Shown here in pieces: positions 1 to 8,859 of a stretch of DNA of 64,000 bases. The stretch is from Colwellia chukchiensis (GTDB taxonomy: Bacteria > Pseudomonadota > Gammaproteobacteria > Enterobacterales > Alteromonadaceae), in the NCBI RefSeq assembly GCF_002104455.1, contig NZ_NBOC01000008.1, forward strand, positions 62,001-126,000, given 5' to 3'. The notes beneath the pieces were generated by a model that saw only the letters and a list, made by a program, of their open reading frames with translations, was not told the origin of the DNA and searched no databases. The position numbers and the translations under genes were made by a program. The stretch's first letter is position 1. Each line of letters opens with the position of its first letter.

Positions 1-1
1 G

Positions 2-529
<528 letters not shown>

Positions 530-530
530 T

Positions 531-1103
531 ATGGCTATTCGGGTTATTTTCTCTGCCATACTGCTCAGCTTACTGCTACAAGGTTGCGCCGCGGTGGCGG
601 TTGTTGGCGTCGTCGGCGGCGCCAGTATCGCAACCGATAACCGCTCTTTAGGCAACCTTATCGACGATCAAAAAATTGAAATTGATGCCAAAGCTAAGCT
701 GTCTAAAAGCAAAGGATTATCTAGCAATACAAACTTACAAGTTGTAAGCGTAAATGGTAGTGTTTTAGTCGTCGGACAAGCACCTAATAGCTACTTGCGT
801 GATCAAGCCATTAAGGCGCTCAATGAAGTTCGTGGTATTAAGCAACTGCACAACCAAATACGCATTAGCAATAAGGTTGCAATCACGACCAAAGCCAATG
901 ATGTTTGGCTAACCTCTAAGGTAAAAACCGCCCTTTTTGGTACAGATAAACTTGACGCTACTAACATCAAAGTTGTCACCGAAAATGCCGAAGTTTTTTT
1001 AATGGGTTTAATTAGCCAAGCAGAAGCTGAGTTAGCTGTGGATATTGCTCGTAATATCGGTGGCGTTAACCGCGTCTTTAAAGTTTTTGAATATATTGAA
1101 TAA
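531..1103 (+). CDS. dolP: BON-domain outer-membrane lipoprotein DolP (YraP)
   Basis: The protein has 190 residues. I place the start at ATG 531, not at an upstream in-frame codon, because this gives a clean lipoprotein signal: a hydrophobic stretch ending LLLQGC with the lipidated Cys at residue 19. Two BON domains follow, roughly residues 46-115 and 125-190, with the usual V.G.V.V.G and GVNRVFKVFEYI patterns. DolP binds anionic phospholipid in the outer membrane and supports envelope integrity and BAM function. The gene starts one base after the diaA-like stop, so the two are probably co-transcribed. Length and domain order match the E. coli protein. Confidence 0.92.
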   Translation: MAIRVIFSAILLSLLLQGCAAVAVVGVVGGASIATDNRSLGNLIDDQKIEIDAKAKLSKSKGLSSNTNLQVVSVNGSVLVVGQAPNSYLRDQAIKALNEVRGIKQLHNQIRISNKVAITTKANDVWLTSKVKTALFGTDKLDATNIKVVTENAEVFLMGLISQAEAELAVDIARNIGGVNRVFKVFEYIE

Positions 1104-1200
1104 CCTAAGCGTTACTTTTTAAAGGAGCGGCTGCTAGCGTAATTGTTTTGCTCTATATGGCCGCTCTTGACTCATTAAGCGAACAGTGACCTTCTCGTCC

Positions 1201-1360
1201 TGAACATCACCGCTGCTTCACATCCAAGTGATCGCGGCATACCCTTCGTCCTGAACATCGCCGCTACTTCACATCCATGTGGCCGCGGCATACCGTTCGT
1301 CCTGAACATCGCCGCTACTTCACATCCATGTGGCCGCGGCATACCGTTCGTCCTGAACAT
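1201..1360. repeat. 51-bp tandem repeat, three copies plus a partial
   Basis: Three head-to-tail 51-bp units lie at 1201-1251, 1252-1302 and 1303-1353, followed by the first seven bases of a fourth. Units 2 and 3 are identical; unit 1 differs at several sites. Each unit contains the near-palindrome CACATccATGTG and a GCCGCGGC core. Because 51 is divisible by 3, the minus strand stays open and would encode a 17-residue periodic peptide (MFRTNGMPRPHGCEVAA), but no ribosome binding site is evident. I regard it as an intergenic repetitive element between dolP and a terminator rather than a gene. Confidence 0.85.
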
Positions 1361-1362
1361 AA

Positions 1363-1388
1363 AAAAGCAAACCCACAGGTTTGCTTTT
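1363..1388. terminator. Rho-independent terminator, probably bidirectional
   Basis: An 11-bp perfect stem (AAAAGCAAACC with GGTTTGCTTTT) closes a four-base loop. A run of six A on the left gives a U tract for minus-strand transcripts, so it can end the 1476-1895 gene. It also lies downstream of dolP and the repeat array. Confidence 0.75.
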
Positions 1389-1475
1389 GAATTTATGCTG
1401 CATTATTTACCGCGTAAAAATAACTTCAGCTTGGCCATTACCTTCGCTTGCTTACAAGTCATAACGGCTTTGATA

Positions 1476-1895
1476 CTACCCCTGAATAAGGTTACCTATC
1501 ACTTGCTGATCATTTTCTTTTAGTTCACCTTGTAGCCATTGCAATGCTTGTTGCCACTCAAGCTCTAAACCAGAAAATATACGGCTATTCAACTTGTCAT
1601 GCCGTCGAGTTTGTTGAATATTATCCACTAGCGTTTTGCTTTGCTCTGAATAGTAAACAAAGGCAATAGCTTTTAGACCTTGATAAGAACCCAAAGTTAA
1701 TTGCGCTTCATAACTGTAACTATAGTCATTGACTCGATTAATCAGCATGCCAAAATCACCAAAAATATGTGCTTTAAAAAACGCATCACATTCTTCTATC
1801 ATTTCTAATGACAATTCAACTCCTTCATCAATTGTCACCTCAACGATATTTTCACTTAGCAGTGTAAAGTAACCAAAACTTAACCTATGTTTCAT
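1476..1895 (-). CDS. Conserved hypothetical protein, possibly STAS/SpoIIAA-like
   Basis: This 139-residue cytoplasmic protein has no signal peptide or membrane segment. I do not recognise it with certainty. The alternation of short beta-like stretches (IVEVTIDEG, FGMLINRVNDYSYSYEAQL, GLKAIAFVYYSE) and helices, ending in a helix with ALQWLQGEL, resembles the small STAS or SpoIIAA-like fold; this is inference from pattern, not from a motif. It is transcribed alone and ends before the terminator at 1363-1388. A protein of similar size and apparent layout lies at 12238-12648. Confidence 0.6.
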   Translation of the reverse strand: MKHRLSFGYFTLLSENIVEVTIDEGVELSLEMIEECDAFFKAHIFGDFGMLINRVNDYSYSYEAQLTLGSYQGLKAIAFVYYSEQSKTLVDNIQQTRRHDKLNSRIFSGLELEWQQALQWLQGELKENDQQVIGNLIQG

Positions 1896-2130
1896 TACGC
1901 TCCTTGAGTAATTTATAGTTTATTTATAGGAAGTTACTGGATCTTTCCCTGTAGTTGCCCCCATCCTTAGGTGTTATTGCTAACGATAATTTTACTTAGC
2001 ACGCTTGCTTTATTTGGCCATCCTGTTGCTTGCACTACTCATTAACCATAGTGCTGCAAACGCAGTTATACAAACGCTTTAACAACAAATTAAATGCCTT
2101 AATAGCTTAACAATTGAATTTGCTAAAAAT

Positions 2131-4494
2131 CTAATTACCAAATAACTTTTCAAACCAAGATTTTGTTTTTTCAGTTTTTGGCGCTTGTTGACAATGACGC
2201 TGATAAGTTAGGCCAGTTATCACCGCAGGTAAAAACAACGAGTCCGCACAAGCTTGCGCAACCGCTTGCCCACTTTTACCATCAAAATGCACAAAATCCA
2301 CATTGCTAGGCACGGGAGTTTGCCGATTAACAGTACCAAGGCTTTGCATAAAGTCAGCAAACAAAATAAGCGCACCACTACTACCGGTGAGTTTGGTAGG
2401 CTTATTATCATCGCGACCAAGCCAAGTGGTCACTATATGTTTAGCGTCGTATCCAACAAACCAACTATCTCTTTGATCATTACTGGTGCCGGTTTTTCCA
2501 GCCACATAATCACCTTGCAAGCGCCATGTTAACGAACGAGCAGTACCTTCAGTCGCAACCTTATGCAGGGCATAGTCGAGTAAATACGCTGCTTGACTGG
2601 AAATAATCTGCGCTTTTTGAGGCTGGAACTGCCACAAGGTCACACCGCTAGCACTGACAATGCGCTCAATGGCATGAGACTTTTCTGCCACGCCCTGGTT
2701 GGCGATGGCCATATAAAGTTGATGAATCTCCATCGCTGACATGTTTAGCGCTCCTAACAACATCGACGGTCGCGTAACAATGTCTGCTTGATAACCCAAT
2801 AAATGAATGGCTTTCGCCACGTTATCTAAGCCCAGTTGCATGCCTAAATTTACCGTTGGCACGTTCAAACTCAACACCAAGGCATCTATTAAAGTCACTT
2901 GGCCTCGGAATTTTCCGTCATAGTTCTTGGGTCGCCACAGGGTACCATCACCACTTGACAAACTAATGGCTTTGTCATCAATTTTAGTTGCGAAGTTAAA
3001 ACGCTGATAACGCTCTAACGCGGCAAGAAATACCGCAGGTTTTATTAGAGAGCCAACCGGTCGCTTAGCATGTAAGGCGCGGTTAAAGCCGGCATAACCC
3101 GCTTCTTTGCCGCCAACAAGCGCACTCACAACCCCTGATTTCACCTCAGATACCACCATGGCAACTTGTAAATCAGCACCCGACTGTTGTGCTAAATCAG
3201 GCAATTTTTTTGCAATACTCAATTGCAGGGCTAATTGCTGGTTAATATCAAAACCGGTAAAGACTCTGACCCCGGATTGTTGTTGATACGCTGATAAATG
3301 CTCGGCTAATTCCGACTTTACCAGCTGCATATAAGCAGGAAATTGCTCTTTTGTTAAGCGACGATGCTTTCTAACCGACAGCGGTGACTCTAACGCTTGT
3401 TCAAATTCATGCTGCGATATAATCTCTTGTTGATACATCAAGCGTAACACCAGATCACGGCGCGTTATAGTTCGCTCTGGGTAACGCCAAGGATCATAGT
3501 AACTAGGTCCCTTTACTTGGCCAATGATCATCGCCATTTGTTCGACATTTAACGACTGAATTGACTTACCAAAATAAAAGTCCGCTGCTAGCCCAAAACC
3601 ATAAATACCATTGGCATAGTGCTGACCTAAATACACCTCATTAACATAAGCTTCAAGCAACTGGTCTTTACTGTATCTATACTCTAAGATCAGCGCCATT
3701 AACGCCTCATTGACCTTACGCCACAAGGTTTTATCACGGGTTAAAAACATATTTTTAACCAGTTGCTGAGTTAAAGTACTGCCACCTTGTACCGTTCGGC
3801 CTGCTTTAAGGTTTTGATATAGCGCCCTTAATATACCCAAGGGTGAAACTCCATGATGAAAGTAAAAGTCTCTGTCCTCTACCAGTAATAATGTATCTAA
3901 CAGTCTTTCTGGCACCATTTGTAACGACACCAGAACCCTGTCTTCTTTGCTTTCAGGTAAAATTCTATCTAGCAATAATGGTTCTAACTTTACCTCTGTA
4001 GCGCTATCTTGCGCCACAAAAATAGCGGTAATTTTATTCTGTTTAAGATCAATGGTTATTGGAGTTGCCGCTTCAATGCCTGCACCAAAGTCAAACGCGC
4101 GACGATAAATAATCGCGCGATTTTTTGACAAAGCGAATTCACCCGGCCGGTGCACTTGAGCGACTTTTTTATAGCGGTTTGCTAATAATGCCCGCTTCAA
4201 GTTAGCAAGCACTAACTTATCGCCTAACCGATATTCTTTAATAGCACCATAAACTTGTACGGGTACTTGCCAACGTTGTCCTTCAAATTTACTTCGTACT
4301 TTGCCATCGAGATAAATACTGTACAGCGCCAACACAAATACTAGAGCAATCGTTACTTTAATTAACAACCATACAGACCAGCGTAACCTCGACTTGACGC
4401 CTAAGGTGCGTGTACTGGTTGAGCTTTTTGACGAGTTTTTTTGATTCGAGTGCGCGCTTTTAGTCACTTTTGTAGCGTTCTTTTTTGCCGACAT
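2131..4494 (-). CDS. mrcB: Bifunctional penicillin-binding protein 1B
   Basis: The 787-residue protein polymerises and cross-links peptidoglycan in the periplasm. A basic, Ser/Lys-rich cytoplasmic tail (1-38) is followed by one membrane anchor (about 41-62), a UB2H-like region (about 70-150), a GT51 transglycosylase domain with catalytic Glu206 in VEDRDF and the QGGSTLTQQ motif, and a transpeptidase domain with Ser482 in GSLIK, SLN at 542-544 and KTG at 667-669. All active-site motifs are intact and the length is usual for PBP1b. It shares the neighbourhood with hrpB and thpR as in E. coli, although here several genes lie between. The LpoB partner is not in the window. Confidence 0.96.
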   Translation of the reverse strand: MSAKKNATKVTKSAHSNQKNSSKSSTSTRTLGVKSRLRWSVWLLIKVTIALVFVLALYSIYLDGKVRSKFEGQRWQVPVQVYGAIKEYRLGDKLVLANLKRALLANRYKKVAQVHRPGEFALSKNRAIIYRRAFDFGAGIEAATPITIDLKQNKITAIFVAQDSATEVKLEPLLLDRILPESKEDRVLVSLQMVPERLLDTLLLVEDRDFYFHHGVSPLGILRALYQNLKAGRTVQGGSTLTQQLVKNMFLTRDKTLWRKVNEALMALILEYRYSKDQLLEAYVNEVYLGQHYANGIYGFGLAADFYFGKSIQSLNVEQMAMIIGQVKGPSYYDPWRYPERTITRRDLVLRLMYQQEIISQHEFEQALESPLSVRKHRRLTKEQFPAYMQLVKSELAEHLSAYQQQSGVRVFTGFDINQQLALQLSIAKKLPDLAQQSGADLQVAMVVSEVKSGVVSALVGGKEAGYAGFNRALHAKRPVGSLIKPAVFLAALERYQRFNFATKIDDKAISLSSGDGTLWRPKNYDGKFRGQVTLIDALVLSLNVPTVNLGMQLGLDNVAKAIHLLGYQADIVTRPSMLLGALNMSAMEIHQLYMAIANQGVAEKSHAIERIVSASGVTLWQFQPQKAQIISSQAAYLLDYALHKVATEGTARSLTWRLQGDYVAGKTGTSNDQRDSWFVGYDAKHIVTTWLGRDDNKPTKLTGSSGALILFADFMQSLGTVNRQTPVPSNVDFVHFDGKSGQAVAQACADSLFLPAVITGLTYQRHCQQAPKTEKTKSWFEKLFGN

Positions 4495-4846
4495 TTTTTC
4501 TTAATGTGCCTCTAAAACATGCATTTTTACGGGCCAGTTTTACTATAACCTGTTGATAGCCATTTGGCTTTAGCCAAGACGATAAATTAACTATTGCTTA
4601 ACCAGCCATACAACCAATTTCAACAATGACCATAACAGCCAAAAGGCGTGCTGCACCGGCGCAAGGTTGCATAGCATAATGTATTTTATATCGTCTTAGC
4701 TACTATAATAAAACAGCAAACAGCATATCCCTAATGATAGTTAACCAAGACACTAGAACACACACACAGGGATAAATGAGCATAGTCGGCAAATTAGCGA
4801 TATAATGCAGCGTTCAACACATCTTGATAATTAGCTTAGAGGGTCT
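4495..4846. other. Divergent intergenic region between mrcB and miaA
   Basis: This 352-bp stretch separates two genes transcribed away from each other and should carry both promoters. A perfect TATAAT lies at 4801-4806, 40 bp before the miaA start, but no good -35 hexamer is at the right distance. A short hairpin TTGGCTttAGCCAA lies near 4563. No small ORF with a convincing ribosome binding site was seen. Confidence 0.4.
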
Positions 4847-5755
4847 ATGTCTACCTTTAACATGCTGGCTGTGCTTGGCTCAACAGCGTCAGGCAAAACA
4901 AAATTAGCGGTTGAGTTAGCCAGAAGGTTAAATGGTGAAATTATTTCGGCGGACTCGCGTCAAGTGTATCGTGGCTTAGATATTGGCAGTGGTAAAGATC
5001 TTGAAGAATATCAAGAAATTCCACACCACTTAATTGATATTGTCGACCCTGGTTATGAGTATAACGTTTATCAATTCCAACAAGATGCCATCAGTGCTTA
5101 TCAACGCATTAGCCAAAAAAATAAACTTGCTATTTTAGCGGGAGGCTCAGCGCTGTATGTTGATGCAATATTAAAAGGTTACCGATTAGTGGCTGTGCCC
5201 GAAAACACGCAATTACGCGCGAGCCTTGCAACCTTAAGCCACGATGCTTTAGTCGCGAAATTGCACACACTTAAACCTGTCCAGCATAACAGTACTGATC
5301 TTATCGATCGAGCGCGACTTGTGCGAGCAATTGAAATTGCACAAGGCGAACTCGCCGTCGATGACAGCACTGTTCAAATCCCTGAGTTTAAGCCGTTAAT
5401 ACTTGCCATCAAATGGCCCAGAGATCTTATTCGCCAACGCATCACACAGCGATTAAAAGCACGCATGGCACAAGGGCTAATTGCAGAGGTTGCTCAATTG
5501 CATGAGCAGGGGGTGAGCTGGCAAACGTTAGAGTTTTATGGCTTAGAGTACCGCTTTATTGCCCAACATTTACAAGGGCAGTTAACTAAAAATGACTGCT
5601 TTCAAAAGCTCAACGCCGCTATTCATCAGTTTTCTAAAAAGCAAGACACTTGGCTGCGTCGCTTAGAGCGCAATGGTAGCCATATTCACTGGTTAACCGG
5701 CGGTCAGAACACCACAGCACAAGCCATGAAAGTCATCGCAAGCTATAACCGATAA
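4847..5755 (+). CDS. miaA: tRNA dimethylallyltransferase, divergent MiaA type
   Basis: MiaA transfers a dimethylallyl group to A37 of tRNAs that read codons beginning with U. The 302-residue protein has the P-loop GSTASGKT (11-18) and the family signatures IISADSRQVYRGLDIG, GGSALYVDAILKG, RAIEIAQGE and FYGLEY. The segment after the DSRQVY motif (GSGKDLEEY, HHLIDIVDPGYEYNVYQF) and the C-terminal IHQFSKKQDTWLRRLER resemble, from memory, the second MiaA paralogue of Bacteroidetes more than E. coli MiaA. It is also not followed by hfq, the usual gammaproteobacterial partner, so a second canonical miaA may lie elsewhere. Enzyme class is secure; origin is inference. Confidence 0.88.
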   Translation: MSTFNMLAVLGSTASGKTKLAVELARRLNGEIISADSRQVYRGLDIGSGKDLEEYQEIPHHLIDIVDPGYEYNVYQFQQDAISAYQRISQKNKLAILAGGSALYVDAILKGYRLVAVPENTQLRASLATLSHDALVAKLHTLKPVQHNSTDLIDRARLVRAIEIAQGELAVDDSTVQIPEFKPLILAIKWPRDLIRQRITQRLKARMAQGLIAEVAQLHEQGVSWQTLEFYGLEYRFIAQHLQGQLTKNDCFQKLNAAIHQFSKKQDTWLRRLERNGSHIHWLTGGQNTTAQAMKVIASYNR

Positions 5756-5859
5756 TCTGCTTTAATTGCATAGAGGCGTTATTTTAATATTCACTATGGA
5801 TATTTTTCGCCCTTGCGATAATGCGACTAAAATAAACAACTTAGGCTATCTTGTTGTTG

Positions 5860-6276
5860 CTATTGCGGCGCTTTCTTTTTAATAATGACTCGCATAATGT
5901 CACGCCAAGAAACAATGCCAACCGGCCTGTTTTCTTCATCCACAATAGGAATGCAGGTAATTTTGTGTTCATTAAACAATTTTACCGCATCAATAACACT
6001 GGCATGCTGACTTAACGAGATAGGATTACGCACCATAATTTGATGCGCTCGCTTATTCAGTGTTGCTAAGTCTTGATTGCTTGCGGCAAAATTATCAACA
6101 TTTGGACTGATAGCTTTTAATAAGTCTCGATCGGCGATGACACCACACAGTTTTTCGTTCTCTACCACTAGCATATGGTGAAAACCTTTTGTCTCAAATA
6201 TATCTTTGACTTTGCTTATCGCATCATCCATTGCCACCGTAAACAGGTTTTTACTCATTAACAAGCTTATTTTCAT
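5860..6276 (-). CDS. Two-CBS-domain protein
   Basis: The 138-residue protein consists almost wholly of a CBS pair, about residues 8-62 and 76-134, with typical LCGVIADRDLLKAI and PVGIVSWRDIM ends. CBS pairs bind adenosine nucleotides and usually control a partner domain; here there is none, so this is a stand-alone CBS module of unknown partner. It converges with miaA and is transcribed towards it. The upstream 275 bp holds three hairpins. Confidence 0.85.
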   Translation of the reverse strand: MKISLLMSKNLFTVAMDDAISKVKDIFETKGFHHMLVVENEKLCGVIADRDLLKAISPNVDNFAASNQDLATLNKRAHQIMVRNPISLSQHASVIDAVKLFNEHKITCIPIVDEENRPVGIVSWRDIMRVIIKKKAPQ

Positions 6277-6416
6277 CGCACCCTCACTTGCATACTAACG
6301 ACAACTACGCACCATAACAGGCTAATTTACCCTAGGCAAAAAATAAACGGCTATTGCAAAGAAAGTTAATATTGCTTTTTAGGTAATTACTTTTATCACA
6401 AAACGAATGAAAATTT

Positions 6417-6517
6417 AGCACTCGACTGAGTGCTATCAAGTGAAACGATTTATCATGCTGCGCCGCATATAAATCGCTAACATGCTTTGCTTAGCAATAA
6501 TTATTGCTAAGCAAAGC
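6417..6517. repeat. Three consecutive perfect or near-perfect hairpins
   Basis: Hairpin 1 (6417-6434) has 7-bp arms AGCACTC/GAGTGCT around GACT. Hairpin 2 (6446-6476) pairs CGATTTAT with ATAAATCG and, inside, ATGC with GCAT, with a single bulged C. Hairpin 3 (6484-6517) is a 34-bp uninterrupted palindrome, 17 bases per arm, centred on TAATTA. None has a convincing U tract. They lie between the CBS gene start and the end of the TPR-SOD gene and could be a processed 3' end, a structured RNA or decayed repeats. Confidence 0.7.
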
Positions 6518-6551
6518 TTATACAGCAATGCTATCAGCATCTATAGTGTTT

Positions 6552-7961
6552 TTATTGCACAACACCACAAGCAATTCTTAAGTCTGCATTTTTACTCGCC
6601 AAGGCATGGATCATAAATGAACGCCCTTGAACTTCCGCAAATGTTAACTGTGGTGCATAAATTGCCTGCTGCGCTTTTTTCTGCTGGTCAAAAACAATAT
6701 TAGCTAAATCTCCCGCGGGTGAGCCATGATGTTGATGGCCCATATAATGTCCCATAGCCATGCCACCACTGACACTTTTACCATCAACAACAACATTGTC
6801 GCATGTGCCCTCTTGGTGCACATGAAAGCCATGGCTACCCGTCGCTAACCCCGCTAAAGCCGGCTTGATCACTATGCCTTTCGATAATTCAATAATATCA
6901 ATATTACCAATCGCCTCGCCTATACCTTGACTGCTAATCTTGTGCATTGTAAATGTAAAAGTTGCTGGCTTTACATTTGCGATCAGACTCACCATTTCGC
7001 CTTGTTCCAAAGGAAAAATACCCTTATCTATGGCAGCGTTTGCAAAACTAAGCGCTTGACTTTGATTCGCCAAAGCTAAGCTTGCTTTCGCTAAATAATA
7101 ATCTAAGTGACCATTTCGCGGCATGTCAGCTTTTAGCGCGCTAAGCACTTGATAAGCTTCATCAAATGACTGATTATAAATCAATTTAATGCCACGAATA
7201 TAATCACGATAGGCTTTAGATGCGGCTGCTTTCTGCCACTTAATCACATCAGCTTGTGCATTGATCTTCAATAGGTTAATCGCAGATGATGCATTGGCGT
7301 TATTATGTGAAGGGTCAATTGCCAGCACTTTTTCATAATAAGCTAAGGCTTGCTTTGATTTACTTTCTTCATCATAGGTTATGGCAATGCGATAGAGTAA
7401 ATCTGTGTTTTTTCCATGATACTTTTCAGCCGCTAACAGCGCCTGTAATGAGCCGACATGCACATTCAGTCCATGCCCTTCCCCGTCATGATTCATTTGC
7501 GATAGCATTAACCAATATTTCAAAGTGGTTGGTGACAATTCTGTGGCTTTTTTCATGTCACTAATGGCCTGATTGCTATCACCTTGTTGCCAGTGCAACA
7601 CGCCTGACATAAAAAATGCGTTATCATTACGTGGAAAACGCTTTTTTAACAATACTAAATGCTCAAGCGCTTGTGGTTTTTGCTCTAAAAATACTAATAA
7701 CGATACATAAAAAAACTGCACTTTTGCCAAATTTGGCATTTTCAAAGCCGACGATTTTGCAAGCTCAAGTGCAGCAGCAGGCTTCTCCTTTGCAAGCAAA
7801 GCCTCAACTTGACTGCTCAATCGCTTAATCTCTTGTTGTGCAAGTAAGGTTTTATTTTGCGAAGATGTCGCAACATCTGTTGGCGAAATCTTGATAATAT
7901 CGGCTTGTGCGATATTGCTGAAAAAAATGATGATAACCAATACAACACTAAAATAGCTCAC
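6552..7961 (-). CDS. Exported TPR protein fused to a Cu/Zn superoxide dismutase domain
   Basis: The 469-residue product starts at GTG 7961, preceded by AAGGA at good spacing. Residues 1-20 are a signal peptide ending AQA. TPR-like helical pairs cover about 45-310 (clear units near 113-143 and 187-217). Residues 332-469 are a SodC domain with likely copper ligands His380, His382, His405 and His452, the zinc-site Asp418, the disulfide pair Cys387-Cys465 and the active-site Arg462 in RIACGV. The zinc site looks altered: the usual HVGDL-type His three residues before the Asp is Pro415, while His409, His411 and His412 lie close by. SodC is normally a stand-alone periplasmic protein of about 170 residues, so this architecture is unusual. 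It probably dismutates superoxide in the periplasm while the TPR part binds a partner; partner and activity are unknown. Confidence 0.88.
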   Translation of the reverse strand: MSYFSVVLVIIIFFSNIAQADIIKISPTDVATSSQNKTLLAQQEIKRLSSQVEALLAKEKPAAALELAKSSALKMPNLAKVQFFYVSLLVFLEQKPQALEHLVLLKKRFPRNDNAFFMSGVLHWQQGDSNQAISDMKKATELSPTTLKYWLMLSQMNHDGEGHGLNVHVGSLQALLAAEKYHGKNTDLLYRIAITYDEESKSKQALAYYEKVLAIDPSHNNANASSAINLLKINAQADVIKWQKAAASKAYRDYIRGIKLIYNQSFDEAYQVLSALKADMPRNGHLDYYLAKASLALANQSQALSFANAAIDKGIFPLEQGEMVSLIANVKPATFTFTMHKISSQGIGEAIGNIDIIELSKGIVIKPALAGLATGSHGFHVHQEGTCDNVVVDGKSVSGGMAMGHYMGHQHHGSPAGDLANIVFDQQKKAQQAIYAPQLTFAEVQGRSFMIHALASKNADLRIACGVVQ

Positions 7962-7982
7962 CTAATAGTCCTTTTTTACCCA

Positions 7983-8008
7983 TAAAAAAGGTGGCTGAAC
8001 ACCACCTT
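7983..8008 (-). terminator. Terminator of the PEP-CTERM gene
   Basis: On the minus strand AAGGTGG pairs with CCACCTT around a seven-base loop and is followed by six U. It lies 20 bp past the stop of the 8028-8633 gene, which is therefore monocistronic and separated from the TPR-SOD gene. Confidence 0.8.
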
Positions 8009-8027
8009 GTTTGTCAATTTTACTTGT

Positions 8028-8633
8028 TTATTTCTTTCTTAATTGACGACCAAATAGTCCGAATGTTGCCAGCAACATTAAGCCTAATGTTGTCGGCTCT
8101 GGCACACCAACAACCTGAGTAATATCAAACTGTAACTGACCATTAAAAGAGGTGCTGCCACTGCCAACTACGTAACAACAGTCATTCGCGCTGACGTCGA
8201 CTAAATAAGACTGGGTTCTATCAAAGCCCGTAATAGTAAAGTCAAGTATTTTGCTATAACGTGCGGCATCTGTGGTGTCATTAACAAAATGCATGTTGAT
8301 TTGACTGGTACCAAAGCCTAGGGTTTCATTAGCATTTAAATCGGTAATACCATCAAATGTAGCGAAAAAGTTACCTGGGTTTGAAAGAGTACCTGGACCT
8401 TGAGCTAATGACGCCGAAACACTAGCCCTGTAGTCAGCGTTCCATAAGTTAGGGTTGTCACGTCCCCACATCCAACCATCGGCACCAAAGTATTCTTCAT
8501 ACAAGACACTAAAGTTACCATTTCCGTCACTACTCACTAAGGTAATATTAATACCTAGTTCATCAATATGCGCGGCATTGGCTGAAAAACTCAGCCCTAA
8601 AAACATTAATAAACCTAATACTGTTGCTTTCAT
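8028..8633 (-). CDS. PEP-CTERM sorting-domain protein
   Basis: The 201-residue precursor has an N-terminal signal peptide ending SANA near residue 20 and a C-terminal PEP-CTERM tripartite tail: VPEPTT, a hydrophobic stretch (LGLMLLATFGLFG) and a basic end RQLRKK. Such proteins are sorted by the EpsH/XrtA exosortase and are linked to exopolysaccharide and biofilm matrix. The middle is Asn/Asp/Ser-rich and beta-like with a Cys-Cys pair in ANDCCYV; I do not recognise a catalytic domain. No exosortase gene lies in the window. It has its own terminator and stands alone. Confidence 0.88.
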   Translation of the reverse strand: MKATVLGLLMFLGLSFSANAAHIDELGINITLVSSDGNGNFSVLYEEYFGADGWMWGRDNPNLWNADYRASVSASLAQGPGTLSNPGNFFATFDGITDLNANETLGFGTSQINMHFVNDTTDAARYSKILDFTITGFDRTQSYLVDVSANDCCYVVGSGSTSFNGQLQFDITQVVGVPEPTTLGLMLLATFGLFGRQLRKK

Positions 8634-8859
8634 TTATACATCCTTAGAAAAATCAATTATTATTATCCTCAACACCACTTAAGCAAAAATCAAACCAATC
8701 AGTATTTACACTTATTTAACAACAATTTAAGATAAACAAAAAATAATACAGAGAATATGTGTAAAAAAAACTGACAACAGTAAACTAGTATTTAAGCTAA
8801 CAAAATTGGCTAGGAATCGGTTATAAACGGCGATGACGACTCACTTTCGCGGCTAAGGG

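Noticed and set aside
1175-1360. 61-codon minus ORF with repeated MFRTNGMPRPHGCEVAA
   Set aside because: It exists only because the repeat unit is a multiple of three; no ribosome binding site and no non-repeat coding part.
1201-1360. Possible CRISPR array
   Set aside because: Units are contiguous 51-bp repeats without variable spacers, and no cas gene is near.
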